Origin: Kineosporia corallincola
GTDB taxonomy: Bacteria > Actinomycetota > Actinomycetes > Actinomycetales > Kineosporiaceae
Assembly: GCF_018499875.1 (NCBI RefSeq)
Contig: NZ_JAHBAY010000005.1
Coordinates: forward strand, 186,001-250,000
Direction of reading: 5' to 3'
Length of the DNA stretch: 64,000 nucleotides
The position numbers and the translations under genes were made by a program. This document shows, one piece after another, positions 37,213 through 54,028 of this stretch (the first letter of the stretch is position 1; each line of letters starts with the position of its first letter). The notes beneath the pieces are model-generated. The model was given only the letters and a program-made list of their open reading frames with translations. It was not told the DNA's origin and made no database searches.

Positions 37213-38387
37213 GCGCAGGCGTGTCGTCCCGGTCGTCCCGGTCGTGGCGGGGCCGGGCCAGTGGGGTCGGCGGACGTCCCCGCCAGGAACCGGACCGCGG
37301 CCCGGCGGACGCCGGGCGGGTGGACGCCGGGCGGGTGGACGCCGGGCGGGTGGACTTCGGGCGGCAGGTCCTGATCCTGCGACGCCGGAGGGTTGCCGTG
37401 CGGCTCGAGTGGCGCTCGATCGTCGTCTGCGCGGTGCTCGCCGTCGCCGTCGCCGGCCTGGCCCTGCTCGCGCTGATGACCGGCTCCTACCGGCTCGGGG
37501 CCGGGAAGGTGATCTCCGCGCTCGCCGGCGGGGAGACCGGGCTGGTGCACACCATCGTGGTCCAGTGGCGCCTGCCCCGGGTGTGCGCGGCGCTGGTGTT
37601 CGGTGCCGCGCTCGGCGGCAGCGGGGCGATTTTCCAGTCGCTGCTGCGCAATCCGCTCGCGGACCCCGGCATCATCGGGTTCTCCCAGGGCTCCTACACC
37701 GGCGCGCTGATCGTGATCCTCCTCGTCAACGGCACCTATCTGGAACTGGGTCTCGGGGCGCTGCTGGGCGGGACGGCCACCGCCGTCGTGGTGTACGCGC
37801 TGGCCTACCGGCGCGGCGTCCAGGGGTTTCGCCTGATCGTCGTCGGCATCGGCGTCTCGGCCATGCTGGGTTCGCTGAACGCGTGGCTGATCCTCAGGGC
37901 CCAGCTCGAGGAGGCGATGTCCGCGGCGACGTGGGGGGCGGGGTCGCTCAACGGCGTGTCCTGGGATCAGGTGATCCTCGGCGGAGCCGGCGTTCTCGTG
38001 CTTCTGCTGCTGGCCGCAACGCTGAGCCGTCCCATGCGGCACCTGGAGCTGGGTGACGACACGGCCGCCGCCCAGGGCGTGCGGGTACCGGCCACCCGCC
38101 TGGGCCTGGTGGTGGTGGGTGTGGCCCTGACGGCGACGGTCACCGCGGCCTCGGGGCCGATCCTGTTCGTCTCCCTGGTCGCGCCGCAGATCGCCCGCCG
38201 GCTCACCCGGACCGCCGGAATCACCCTCGCACCAGCGGCCTGGGTCGGTGCGCTCCTGTGCCTGGCCGCGGACTACGTCGCCCAGCACGTTGCCCCGGCC
38301 CCGCTGCCGGTGGGGGTCATCACTGTCATGCTCGGCGGCGGCTATCTCGGCTGGCTGCTGTTCACCGAGGCCAGGAGACGCCTGTGA
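37209..38387 (+). CDS. Iron-siderophore ABC transporter permease 2 (FecCD family)
   Basis: About 392 residues, with the same FecCD hallmarks (QWRLPRVCAALVFGAALGG, LLRNPLADPGIIGF, GDDTAAAQGVRVPATR). The first 60 residues are an unusual soluble extension rich in Arg/Ser and contain a DAGRV repeat coded by a 15-bp tandem repeat. The GTG start overlaps the previous stop by 4 bases. The extension may be a slippage product; a later start near residue 60 is possible. Confidence 0.9.
   Translation: MSAGVSSRSSRSWRGRASGVGGRPRQEPDRGPADAGRVDAGRVDAGRVDFGRQVLILRRRRVAVRLEWRSIVVCAVLAVAVAGLALLALMTGSYRLGAGKVISALAGGETGLVHTIVVQWRLPRVCAALVFGAALGGSGAIFQSLLRNPLADPGIIGFSQGSYTGALIVILLVNGTYLELGLGALLGGTATAVVVYALAYRRGVQGFRLIVVGIGVSAMLGSLNAWLILRAQLEEAMSAATWGAGSLNGVSWDQVILGGAGVLVLLLLAATLSRPMRHLELGDDTAAAQGVRVPATRLGLVVVGVALTATVTAASGPILFVSLVAPQIARRLTRTAGITLAPAAWVGALLCLAADYVAQHVAPAPLPVGVITVMLGGGYLGWLLFTEARRRL
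37307..37351 (+). repeat. 15-bp coding minisatellite, three exact copies
   Basis: GGACGCCGGGCGGGT at 37307, 37322 and 37337, followed by a degenerate fourth copy. In frame it encodes DAGRV repeats in the N-terminal tail of permease 2. Such in-frame repeats can change length by slippage without destroying the gene. Confidence 0.85.
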
Positions 38388-39259
38388 ACACTCGTACCAG
38401 CACCGGCCCGGCGGAAGAAACCACTGCCGCACCGGCTGCGCCCTCCGGCAGCCCGCGGCTGCACGTGGAATCGGCAACGCTCGGCTACGACCAGCGCACC
38501 ATCTCCCGCGACCTGTCCGTGGCGATCCCCGACCAGTCGTTCACCGTCGTCGTCGGGCCGAACGCGTGCGGTAAGTCCACGCTGCTGCGCGGCATGGCAC
38601 GCCTGCTGAAACCCTCGGCCGGGCAGGTGATCCTGGACGGTGCCGACATCAGCTCCTTCAAGACCAAGGAGGTGGCGCGGCGGGTCGGGCTGCTGCCGCA
38701 GGCCTCGATCGCCCCCGACGGCATCACCGTGGCCGACCTGGTGGCCCGGGGCCGGTTCCCGCACCAGGGGTTCATGCGGCAGTGGACCGAGAACGACGAG
38801 CGGGCCGTGCTGCGGGCGATGGATGCCGCCAGCGTCACCCCGCTCTCGGGCCGGCTCGTCGACGAGCTCTCCGGCGGGCAACGGCAGCGGGTGTGGGTGG
38901 CGATGGCGCTCGCGCAGGAGACCGACATCCTGCTGCTGGACGAGCCCACGACCTTCCTCGACATCACCCACCAGATCGAGCTGCTGGAGCTGTTCACCGA
39001 CCTGAATCAGGCCGGCCACACGCTGGTCTCGGTCCTGCACGACCTCAACCACGCCGCGCGCTTCGCCACCCACCTGATCGCCATGAAGGACGGCCGGGTG
39101 GTCGCCGAGGGACCCCCCGGCCAGATCGTCACGGCCGAGCTGGTCGAGGAGGTCTTCGGGCTGCCCTGCCTGGTCGTCGCCGATCCGGTGACCGGCACCC
39201 CGCACGTGGTGCCGTTGGGCCGCAACCGCGGTGGCGCACCCGCCCAGGAGATCCGGTGA
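38384..39259 (+). CDS. Iron-siderophore ABC transporter ATP-binding protein (FepC-like)
   Basis: About 291 residues. Walker A (GPNACGKSTLLRG), signature (LSGGQRQRVWVAMAL), Walker B (ILLLDEPTTFLD) and H-loop (VLHDLNHA) are intact. The 25-residue N-terminal extension is Thr/Ala/Pro-rich and non-conserved. The GTG start overlaps the permease stop; the stop overlaps the start of the exporter half by 4 bases. It should drive import of the ferri-siderophore. Confidence 0.93.
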   Translation: MNTRTSTGPAEETTAAPAAPSGSPRLHVESATLGYDQRTISRDLSVAIPDQSFTVVVGPNACGKSTLLRGMARLLKPSAGQVILDGADISSFKTKEVARRVGLLPQASIAPDGITVADLVARGRFPHQGFMRQWTENDERAVLRAMDAASVTPLSGRLVDELSGGQRQRVWVAMALAQETDILLLDEPTTFLDITHQIELLELFTDLNQAGHTLVSVLHDLNHAARFATHLIAMKDGRVVAEGPPGQIVTAELVEEVFGLPCLVVADPVTGTPHVVPLGRNRGGAPAQEIR

Positions 39260-40986
39260 ACCGCGCCGACCCGCAAGGGCTGGGCCGCGGGCCCCTGACC
39301 CGGTGGCTGCCGGTGCTGGGGCAGGCCCACCCCGAACCTCCCGATCTGCGGCCGTTCCCGGTCCGGGCCGGTGAGCGGCCGGGCCGGTTCCTGGCCCGCG
39401 TCGTCCTCTCGCTCCCCCGGATCACCGTCCCCGCCATGCTGCTGGCGGTCGTGTGGCAGGTCGGCGAGTCGGCTGTCCCGGTGGTGATGGGCCTGGCGAT
39501 CGACCGGGCCCTGGCCACCGGGGACGCCGGGCAACTGGGGCTGTGGCTCGGGGTGCTGGTCGCCGTGTACCTCGCCCTGACGGCGGCGGCCGGGGTCTCG
39601 CTGCGGCTGACCGCCCGTGCGGTGCAACTGCTCCAGCACCGGCTGCGCGGCACCCTCTCGGCCGGCGTTCTGCATCCGGTCGCCGGCGGCACCGCCGCCG
39701 CGCCGGACGGCCGCCTCGTCTCGGTGATGACGAACGACGTCACCCGCCTGGCCAACGCGGTCATCCTGGTCATCATCCCGGTCTCCCGGGTCGCGGCCAT
39801 CGGATTCATCGCGGCGTCGTTACTGGCGACGCACTGGCTGCTCGGGCTCCTGGTGCTGCTGGGTGCACCGCTCGCGGTGTGGTCGATGGGTGTGCTCAGC
39901 GAGCGGCTCTCCCGGGACACCGGTGAGTACCAGGCCCTGCTGGCCTCCACGGTCGGGCAGGCGACTGATCTGGTGGCCGGTTACCGGGTGCTCAAGGGTG
40001 TGGGTGCCGAGGCCGAGGCCACCCGACGGTACCGGCGGGCCAGCCGGCAGGCCCTGGACGGCGCGCAGCGCAACGCGGGTCTGCTCGGGCGTTTCCTGGT
40101 GGGCTCGGGCGTCGTCAACGGTGTGTTCGCCGTGGCCGTGGCCGGGTCGGCGGGCTGGTTCGCCGTGCAGGGCCGGCTCAGCGTGGGTGAGCTGATCGCC
40201 GCGGTCGGCCTCGCCCAGGCCCTGCTGCCGCAGATGCAGTGGATCGCGAGCGCCTCCGTCCCCAACCTGGTCAATGCCCGCGCGGCCTGCGCACGCATCC
40301 TCGACGTGCTGTCGGAGGTGCGCCCCGGCGTGGCCGTGCCGGGGGAACCGTCACCGGAATCCGCCTGGCCGGCGGGCGTTCTGGAGGTGACCGGTGCGGG
40401 CGTCCAGGTCCGGGTCGAGCCCGGCGAGCTCGTCGGGGTGCGTGCCGACGACCCGACCGCCGCTCGCATCACCGGGGCCCTGCTGAGCCCGGCTCAGCCG
40501 GCCGGCGTCGAGGTGCGGCTCGGCGGCCGGCCGGCCGCAGCGGTGAGCGCGGGCGGGTACCGCTCGCAGGTCACCGTCGCGCCGCACCGGGTGACCCTGT
40601 TCACCGGGACGGTCCACGACAACCTGACCGGGCCGGCGAGCACCACGAACACCCCCGAACGGCTGCGTGCCGCGCTGCGCGCCGCGGCCTGTGAGGACTT
40701 CGTCGCCGATCTCGACAGCCCGGTCGGTGAGAACGGCAACCGGCTCTCCGGCGGCCAGCGGCAGCGCATCGCCCTGGCGCGGGCGCTGGCCACCGATGCT
40801 CCGGTGCTGGTGCTGCACGAGCCGACCACCGCGGTCGACTCGGTGACCGAGCAGACGATCGCGCAGCGGTTACGCGCTTTCCGGGGGCGTCGCTCGACGT
40901 TGCTGATCGCCTCCTCGCCCGCCCTGCTGAGCTGTTGCGACCGGGTGGTCGACCTGCCCGTGGACGGACGGAGACCAGGTGACTGA
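39256..40986 (+). CDS. ABC transporter half 1 (type IV), degenerate nucleotide-binding domain
   Basis: About 576 residues: six membrane segments (residues 50-330) and an NBD. The signature LSGGQRQR (about 497) is intact, but Walker A reads GVRADDPTAAR (about 394-404; no GxGK[ST]), the Q-loop Gln is missing, Walker B has His for Asp (VLVLHEPT, about 517), and the H-loop His is Ser (IASSP). It overlaps the next ABC gene by 8 bases. The two should form a heterodimer resembling IrtAB/YbtPQ-type siderophore transporters; direction (export of apo-siderophore or import) is not certain. Confidence 0.88.
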   Translation: MNRADPQGLGRGPLTRWLPVLGQAHPEPPDLRPFPVRAGERPGRFLARVVLSLPRITVPAMLLAVVWQVGESAVPVVMGLAIDRALATGDAGQLGLWLGVLVAVYLALTAAAGVSLRLTARAVQLLQHRLRGTLSAGVLHPVAGGTAAAPDGRLVSVMTNDVTRLANAVILVIIPVSRVAAIGFIAASLLATHWLLGLLVLLGAPLAVWSMGVLSERLSRDTGEYQALLASTVGQATDLVAGYRVLKGVGAEAEATRRYRRASRQALDGAQRNAGLLGRFLVGSGVVNGVFAVAVAGSAGWFAVQGRLSVGELIAAVGLAQALLPQMQWIASASVPNLVNARAACARILDVLSEVRPGVAVPGEPSPESAWPAGVLEVTGAGVQVRVEPGELVGVRADDPTAARITGALLSPAQPAGVEVRLGGRPAAAVSAGGYRSQVTVAPHRVTLFTGTVHDNLTGPASTTNTPERLRAALRAAACEDFVADLDSPVGENGNRLSGGQRQRIALARALATDAPVLVLHEPTTAVDSVTEQTIAQRLRAFRGRRSTLLIASSPALLSCCDRVVDLPVDGRRPGD

Positions 40987-42751
40987 GACAGATTCCGGTG
41001 AAGCCCTTTTCGTGGCCTCCGGCTCGCAGACCGCCCGGGAGGTGTGGCGGCTCACCCGCGGGCACCGGTCAGCACTCGCGGCGGTCGTGGTGGTGGGGGT
41101 CACCGGCACTCTCGTCAACCTGATCGTCCCCGTGGCGATCGGTCACCTCGTCGACCGGGTGCGGGCCGGGACCGCCGATCTGGGCACCGTGCTGACGCTG
41201 AGCGCGGTCATGCTGGTCTCGGCGGTCGTCGGGGCCGCGGCGGCCGCCGTGGCGATCGTTCTGGCCACGCGCGTCTTTCACCAGGTCCTGGCCGCGTTGC
41301 GGGAGCGGCTGGTGGAGCGCGGTCTGCTGCTGCCGCAGCACGTGGTCGAACGGGCCGGAACCGGGGACCTGATCTCCCGGACCAGTGACGACGTGACCGC
41401 GGTGGCGGATGCCGCGCCGACGGTGATCCCGGCTCTGACGGTCGCCGTGCTCACGGTGGTCGTGTCGCTGGGCGGGCTGGCGGCCCTGGAATGGCCTTAC
41501 GCCGCCGCGTTCGCGGTCGTGCTGCCCGTCTACGGCCTGACGATGCGCTGGTACCTGCGGACCGGGCCGGTGGTGTACCGGGCCGAGCGCATGGCCATGA
41601 GTGAGCGTGCGCAGCAGATCGTCGAGTCCCAGCGCGGTTACGCCACCGTGCTGGGGTTCGGGCTCGCGCAGCAGCGGCATCAGGCCGTGATGAGGGCCTC
41701 GTGGCGGGTCGCGGTGCAGACGCTGCGCACCCGCACCGTGCAGAGCATGTTCAACGCCCGCCTGAACCTCGGCGAATGCCTGACCCTGGCCTGTGTTCTG
41801 GTGGTCGGCTTCTTCCTGATCGACCGTGGGGACTCCACCGTCGGCGCCGCCACCACCGCCATGCTGCTGGTCCTGCGTCTGCTGGAGCCGGTCAATCAGC
41901 TGATGTTCGTGATCGACGACCTCCAGTCCGTCCTGGCCTCGCTGAACCGCATGGTCGGTGTCACGCTCATGCCGGGCCGCACGCCCGGGCCTGTCCCGGC
42001 CGACGGGGTGGGCGAGGTTGTCCCGGCGCCGGCCGCCGTTCAGGTCAGCGACGTCGGGTTCCGTTACGGCACGGGCCCTCTCGTGCTCGACACCGTCACG
42101 CTCGGCATCGCCGCCGGTCAGCACGTCGCCGTGGTCGGCGCCTCCGGGGCCGGCAAGAGCACGCTGGCCGCGGTGATCGCCGGTATCCATCCGCCCTCGG
42201 CGGGACGTGTGACCCGCCCGGGCCGCACGGTGGTGATCACCCAGGAAGTTCATGTGTTCGCCGGGACGCTGCGTGACAATCTCACCCTCACCGCCCCTGA
42301 CGCCACCGATCACGACCTTCGCACGGCTCTGGAGGCCACGGGTGCCTCGGCGCTGCTGGGTCTGGTCCCGGACGGGCTGGACACGCTCGTGGGTGCCGGC
42401 GGGCATCTGCTCACCGACGCCCAGGCCCAGCAGCTCGCTCTCGCCCGCCTGCTGCTGGCCGCTCCGGAGCTGGCGATTCTCGACGAGGCGACCGCTGAAG
42501 CCGGTTCCAGCCACGCCGGGCAGCTCGACCGCGCCGCCGATGCCGTCCTGGCCGGTCGCACCGGGCTGGTGATCGCCCACCGGCTGTCCCAGGCCGCCGT
42601 CTGCGACCGGATCGTGGTGATGGAGCAGGGCCGGATCATCGAGGAGGGCACGCACGACGAGCTTCTGGCGGCGCGGAGCACCTACTCGTCGCTGTGGGCG
42701 GCCTGGGAGTCCGGCCGAGGTGCCCGGCCGGGTGGAGTTGCTGTCGAGTGA
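40979..42751 (+). CDS. ABC transporter half 2 (type IV), catalytic partner
   Basis: About 590 residues: six membrane segments and an NBD with intact Walker A (GASGAGKST, about 386), Q-loop (TQEVHVF), Walker B (LAILDEATAE, about 498) and H-loop (IAHRLS, about 532). The signature, however, is LTDAQAQQ (about 478) instead of LSGGQ. With half 1, which has lost all but the signature, it would assemble exactly one complete ATPase site. The gene overlaps half 1 by 8 bases. Confidence 0.88.
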   Translation: MTETDSGEALFVASGSQTAREVWRLTRGHRSALAAVVVVGVTGTLVNLIVPVAIGHLVDRVRAGTADLGTVLTLSAVMLVSAVVGAAAAAVAIVLATRVFHQVLAALRERLVERGLLLPQHVVERAGTGDLISRTSDDVTAVADAAPTVIPALTVAVLTVVVSLGGLAALEWPYAAAFAVVLPVYGLTMRWYLRTGPVVYRAERMAMSERAQQIVESQRGYATVLGFGLAQQRHQAVMRASWRVAVQTLRTRTVQSMFNARLNLGECLTLACVLVVGFFLIDRGDSTVGAATTAMLLVLRLLEPVNQLMFVIDDLQSVLASLNRMVGVTLMPGRTPGPVPADGVGEVVPAPAAVQVSDVGFRYGTGPLVLDTVTLGIAAGQHVAVVGASGAGKSTLAAVIAGIHPPSAGRVTRPGRTVVITQEVHVFAGTLRDNLTLTAPDATDHDLRTALEATGASALLGLVPDGLDTLVGAGGHLLTDAQAQQLALARLLLAAPELAILDEATAEAGSSHAGQLDRAADAVLAGRTGLVIAHRLSQAAVCDRIVVMEQGRIIEEGTHDELLAARSTYSSLWAAWESGRGARPGGVAVE

Positions 42752-42791
42752 TTCGAGTCAGTCGCGTGATTCGAGTGGGGAGTGCTGTCTG

Positions 42792-43613
42792 ATGCCCGTG
42801 CTGGCCGGGAACGGCGTGGATCTGGCCTATTCGGTGCTGGGCGAGGGAGACCTCGTCGTGCTCGTGATGGGTACCGGCGCCGGCGGGGAGGTGTGGAGTG
42901 TGCACCAGGTGCCGGCGCTGCTAGAGGCCGGTTACCGGGTGGCGACTTTCGATGCCCGCGGGATCAGCCCGACCCGACGGCCTGCGGGCGCCGCTTTCGC
43001 GCGGATGACCATCGACGACCTGGTGGACGACGTCGCCAGACTGATCGAGCACCTCGGTGGGCCCGCGCACGTGGTCGGGACGTCTCTGGGGGCACGCGTC
43101 GTGCAGGAACTCGCCCTCGGCCGGCCGGAGCTGGTGCGGCGGGCCGTGGCGATGGCCGCGCACGGGCGTCTGGACGAGACGAACCAGGTGCTGGTGGCCG
43201 GGGAGCGGCAGCTGTTCGACACGTCCGTGACGTTGCCGGCTCAGTACCAGGCTGCCGTCGACGCGATCCTGAACCTCTCCCCCGCGACGTTGCGCGACGC
43301 CGCCAAGGCCGGTGACTGGCTCGACATCCTGTCGCTGTCGGCCGGGCCGATGGATGCCGGCGAGCGGGCTCAGCTCGAGGTCTCCGCCCAGCTCGGGAAC
43401 CGCCTGGCTGCCTACCGTGCGATCAGGAAGCCGCTGCTGGTCGTCGGTTTCGCCGACGACCGGATGATCCCGGCCTGGTTGTGCCGGGAGGTCGCCGATG
43501 CCGTGCCGGGTGCGCGGTACGTCGAGGTGCCGGACGCCGGGCACTTCGGCTATCTCGAGCAGCCGGAGACGGTCAACCGGCTGATGCTCGACTTCCTGGC
43601 CGGGCGGCCCTGA
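42792..43613 (+). CDS. Alpha/beta hydrolase, probable siderophore-locus esterase/thioesterase
   Basis: About 273 residues. Nucleophile Ser in VVGTSLGARVVQE, Asp in GFADDRMIPAW, His in PDAGHFGYLEQPE, the regular triad of the alpha/beta-hydrolase fold. It lacks a signal peptide, so it acts in the cytoplasm. Between the ABC exporter pair and NRPS-2 it may act as type II thioesterase-like editing enzyme or hydrolyse the internalised siderophore (inference). ATG 42792 was chosen. Confidence 0.8.
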   Translation: MPVLAGNGVDLAYSVLGEGDLVVLVMGTGAGGEVWSVHQVPALLEAGYRVATFDARGISPTRRPAGAAFARMTIDDLVDDVARLIEHLGGPAHVVGTSLGARVVQELALGRPELVRRAVAMAAHGRLDETNQVLVAGERQLFDTSVTLPAQYQAAVDAILNLSPATLRDAAKAGDWLDILSLSAGPMDAGERAQLEVSAQLGNRLAAYRAIRKPLLVVGFADDRMIPAWLCREVADAVPGARYVEVPDAGHFGYLEQPETVNRLMLDFLAGRP

Positions 43614-43711
43614 CCCGCCGGCGGGCCGGAGCGCACGCGTCGCATGTCCCGATCAGCCGGTCAGCCGGTCACGGTCTGAAGCTTTTCACGAATGTCTGGA
43701 GTTGAGTCTGC

Positions 43712-51244
<7,533 letters not shown>

Positions 51245-51475
51245 CCGCCCACCGACGGCCATGATTGCCTTGCGCGAGGTCCACCCCCGCACCCCGCGGC
51301 GCTCGCCGTGATCCTCGATCACTCCCGGCCGACCGGGCTACGCCGACCGGGCGAAGATCGCCACCCGTCCCGGGGCGGAAATTGACGTGGCGGTGCGCTC
51401 TTCCGAAGGATGTCCGGTCCCGGGAGCGGCCGATGAACGGACCCCGGGATCCGCGTTCATCTGGGAGGGAATGAC

Positions 51476-51988
51476 GTGCGTACTTTTCTGCGGTCCACCG
51501 TGGTGACGGGTTTCATCGCGCTGATGCTGCTGGCGGTCAGCGCCCCGGCGCAGGCCGCCTCGTACCCGAGCTACAAGAACAAGAAGACCGGGCAGTGCCT
51601 GGAGGGACAGGCACGCGACACCTGGTCGGTGTCCGCCTACACGTGCGACGGCAACTCGGCCCAGGACTGGGAGGTCGAGAGCCGGCCGCAGAAGGGCACC
51701 AAGAACGACGTGGTGAAGCTGCGCAACGTCAAGTACAACCGCTGCATGGACAGCAAGGCGGGCAAGGACGACAGCGTCTTCTACAACGTCAGCTGCAACA
51801 CGGGTGACTACCAGCTGTGGGAGGTCTTCTACAACAGCAACGGCACCCGCACCTTCAAGAGCTGGGGCGCCTGGACGAAGCAGGGCCTGCACCTGTGCCT
51901 GAGCGACAACCCGAAGAGCACGATCTACGCGCCGCTGCTGAAGACGTGCAACCGCAACTCGGCCCTTCAGCAGTGGAGCAAGGTCTGA
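51476..51988 (+). CDS. Secreted ricin-B-type lectin domain protein
   Basis: About 170 residues. Signal peptide (TVVTGFIALMLLAVSAPAQAA) then three repeats, each with two cysteines and a QxW-type end (QDW, QLW, QQW), the (QxW)3 beta-trefoil pattern. Carbohydrate binding in the extracellular space is the usual role. The GTG start has GGGAGGG six bases upstream. A 15-bp perfect hairpin follows the stop. It is unrelated to the siderophore genes. Confidence 0.8.
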   Translation: MRTFLRSTVVTGFIALMLLAVSAPAQAASYPSYKNKKTGQCLEGQARDTWSVSAYTCDGNSAQDWEVESRPQKGTKNDVVKLRNVKYNRCMDSKAGKDDSVFYNVSCNTGDYQLWEVFYNSNGTRTFKSWGAWTKQGLHLCLSDNPKSTIYAPLLKTCNRNSALQQWSKV

Positions 51989-52023
51989 TCCTCTGACCCG
52001 AAAGACCTCGGGCAGGAGCAGAA

Positions 52024-52058
52024 CCGGAGCGAGGGACGCCCGTCGTCCCTCGCTCCGG
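52024..52058. terminator. Perfect 15-bp hairpin after the lectin gene
   Basis: CCGGAGCGAGGGACG (52024-52038), 5-base loop, then the exact inverse at 52044-52058, 36 bases after the stop codon of the lectin gene and upstream of the alcohol dehydrogenase gene. Confidence 0.85.
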
Positions 52059-52227
52059 CGGTTTGCGGTGCGTGGCAGGTGGCCGCGAGGGGCACCCCAG
52101 CCAATCACGTTCCGGCGGGCCGGTGGGAGGTTCTGGCAGGGCCTCCCTGCCAGGGATGCGCCCGGGAGGATCCGCCGTTGGACCCTTCCGGAACATCCTC
52201 CTCCCCCTCATGGAAAGTCGTTCACCT

Positions 52228-53274
52228 GTGCGCACTGTCAACGCCTACGCCGCCCCGTCCGCGACCGAGCCGCTGGTTCCGACCACGATCGAGCGTCGTG
52301 ACGTGGGCGCCCGGGACGTCCTGATCGAGATCCGTTACGCCGGCATCTGCCACTCCGACATCCACACCGTGCGCGGTGACTGGGGCCCGATCACCTACCC
52401 GCAGGTCGTCGGTCACGAGATCGTCGGTGTCGTGGCAGAAATCGGCCCCGAGGTGACGAAACACGCCGTGGGCGACCGGGTCGGGGTCGGCTGCATGGTC
52501 AACTCCTGCCGCGAGTGCGAGAACTGCCGGGCCGGCATGGAGCAGTACTGCCTGAAGGGCAACACCGGCACCTACGCCAGCACCGACCGCGACGGCACCA
52601 TCACCCAGGGCGGGTACTCCACCCACGTGGTGGTGGACGAGGACTTCGTGCTGCGGGTGCCGGAGAACCTGGACTTCTCCAAGGTGGCACCGCTGCTGTG
52701 TGCGGGCATCACCACCTACTCGCCGCTGAACCACTGGAACGCGGGCCCCGGCAAGAAGGTGGCCGTGGTCGGCATGGGCGGTCTGGGCCACATGGCCGTG
52801 AAGATCGCCCACGCGATGGGCGCCGAGGTCACCGTGCTGTCGCGCACGCTGTCCAAGCAGGACGACGGGCTCAAGCTGGGCGCGGACCACTACTACGCCA
52901 CGGCGGACCCGAAGACCTTCGAGGACCTGGCGAGCACCTTCGACCTGATCGTCAACACCGTCTCGGCGGTCATCGACCTGGACGCCTACCTGGGCCTGCT
53001 GCGCCTGGACGGCACCCTGGTCAACGTCGGGGCCCCGGCGCAGCCGCTGCCGGTGACCGTGTTCACGCTGTTCGGCAACCGGCGCTCGTTCGCCGGGTCG
53101 GGGATCGGCAGCATCGCCGAGACCCAGGAGATGCTGGACTTCTGCGCCGAGCACGGCATCGTGCCGGAGACCGAGCTGATCGAGGCGTCGTACATCAACG
53201 AGGCCTACGAGCGGGTGCTGTCGTCCGACGTGCGCTACCGGTTCGTCATCGACACGGCCACGCTGGCCTCCTGA
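52228..53274 (+). CDS. Zinc-dependent NAD(P)-alcohol dehydrogenase (YahK/AdhC-like)
   Basis: About 348 residues. Catalytic zinc ligands in GICHSDIHT and GHE, structural zinc cysteines in [15 protein letters not shown], and the NADP-binding [11 protein letters not shown]. The family reduces aldehydes such as cinnamaldehyde with NADPH. GTG 52228 ([12 protein letters not shown]) was preferred to ATG 52210 because GGAAAG lies 10 bases before it. It stands alone between a terminator hairpin and decayed regulator genes. Confidence 0.92.
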   Translation: MRTVNAYAAPSATEPLVPTTIERRDVGARDVLIEIRYAGICHSDIHTVRGDWGPITYPQVVGHEIVGVVAEIGPEVTKHAVGDRVGVGCMVNSCRECENCRAGMEQYCLKGNTGTYASTDRDGTITQGGYSTHVVVDEDFVLRVPENLDFSKVAPLLCAGITTYSPLNHWNAGPGKKVAVVGMGGLGHMAVKIAHAMGAEVTVLSRTLSKQDDGLKLGADHYYATADPKTFEDLASTFDLIVNTVSAVIDLDAYLGLLRLDGTLVNVGAPAQPLPVTVFTLFGNRRSFAGSGIGSIAETQEMLDFCAEHGIVPETELIEASYINEAYERVLSSDVRYRFVIDTATLAS

Positions 53275-53580
53275 TCACCTGCTGATCACCTTCCGACCGG
53301 CCCGGCCACGTCTGCCCACGTGGCCGGGTCCCGGCGCGTCAGCGGGTTGCCAGCGGGTCGTCATCGTCTGGGTGCCGATGGCCGCGAGCAGGTCGAGCTT
53401 GCCGCGGGCGTCGGTGCCGGGCCGCGAGGTGCAGACGACGATCCGCAGGTCCGAGCCCTGCGTGGTGAGAACGCGGATCTCCAGGGCGATCTCACCGGCG
53501 TGCGGGTGCAGGACGGTCTTGGTGGCGGCCCGGTGCTCGGCCACCACGGTGCGCGAGCAGAGCAGCCGGCAGCGTCTGTG
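53275..53580 (-). pseudogene. Decayed MmyB-like regulator, C-terminal ligand-binding fragment
   Basis: The reading frame contains CSRTVVAEHRAATKTVLHPH...GEIALEIRVLTTQGSDLRIVV...ARGKLDLLAAIGTQTM, the tail of MmyB-like ligand-binding domains of XRE regulators. The HTH half is missing; what precedes it in the same frame belongs to a different (TetR) family. This indicates deletion and fusion of two ancestral genes. Confidence 0.6.
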
Positions 53581-53703
53581 CCACGTCGTGCAGGTACGGC
53601 CGCCAGCCCGGGCCCTCCGCGCCCCGGCTCGCGCCACTCCCCCCACCCCGGCCGTCACCCAGCCCTTGCCGCGCGACTCAGGAAGGCCGGACCGCTCCAC
53701 CGG

Positions 53704-53960
53704 GCCGGGCAGGCTGTGCGGGTCGGGCAGGCGCACAGACTCCAGGGCGGCCTGGGCGGCCAGGGTGATCAGCTTGGCCCGGCCGGACACGTGGTGGCAG
53801 AGCGCGCTGGGCGTGGACCCGAGCGGCGGGCGACCCTGGCCAGCGAGAAGTTCCCGATCTCGGCCAGTGCCGCCGCCGCGATCGCCGAACGCTCCAGCTC
53901 CGGCGGACGGCCCCGGCGGCGCGTGCCGGTCTTCGGGTCATAGGGAGCCTGAGCCGTCAT
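53704..53960 (-). pseudogene. Decayed TetR-family regulator, N-terminal HTH with frameshift
   Basis: From ATG 53960 the protein begins with a Gly-Arg-Pro-Pro run and an ERSAIAAAALAEIGNFSLARVARRS segment, i.e. a TetR HTH. The frame then derails near 53808-53825; the expected continuation (ALCHHVSGRAKLITLAAQAALESVRLPD) is found in the next frame over. It is thus a one-base-type frameshift, followed by loss of the effector domain. Confidence 0.6.
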
Positions 53961-54028
53961 TCCCCCGAGCGTAGACAGCCGGGCATTCCTCGCCCCGCCG
54001 CACCCTGCCGGGTCTGGGCCGTCGCGCC

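Noticed and set aside
43614..43711. Iron box directly in front of NRPS-2
   Set aside because: Only a short GC palindrome (43614-43625) and an imperfect repeat are present; nothing resembling TTAGGTTAGGCTCACCTAA, so NRPS-2 most likely belongs to the uptake operon.
51245..51475. Short open frame before the lectin gene (about 69 codons)
   Set aside because: Arg/Pro-rich, no ribosome-binding site, no similarity to known proteins.
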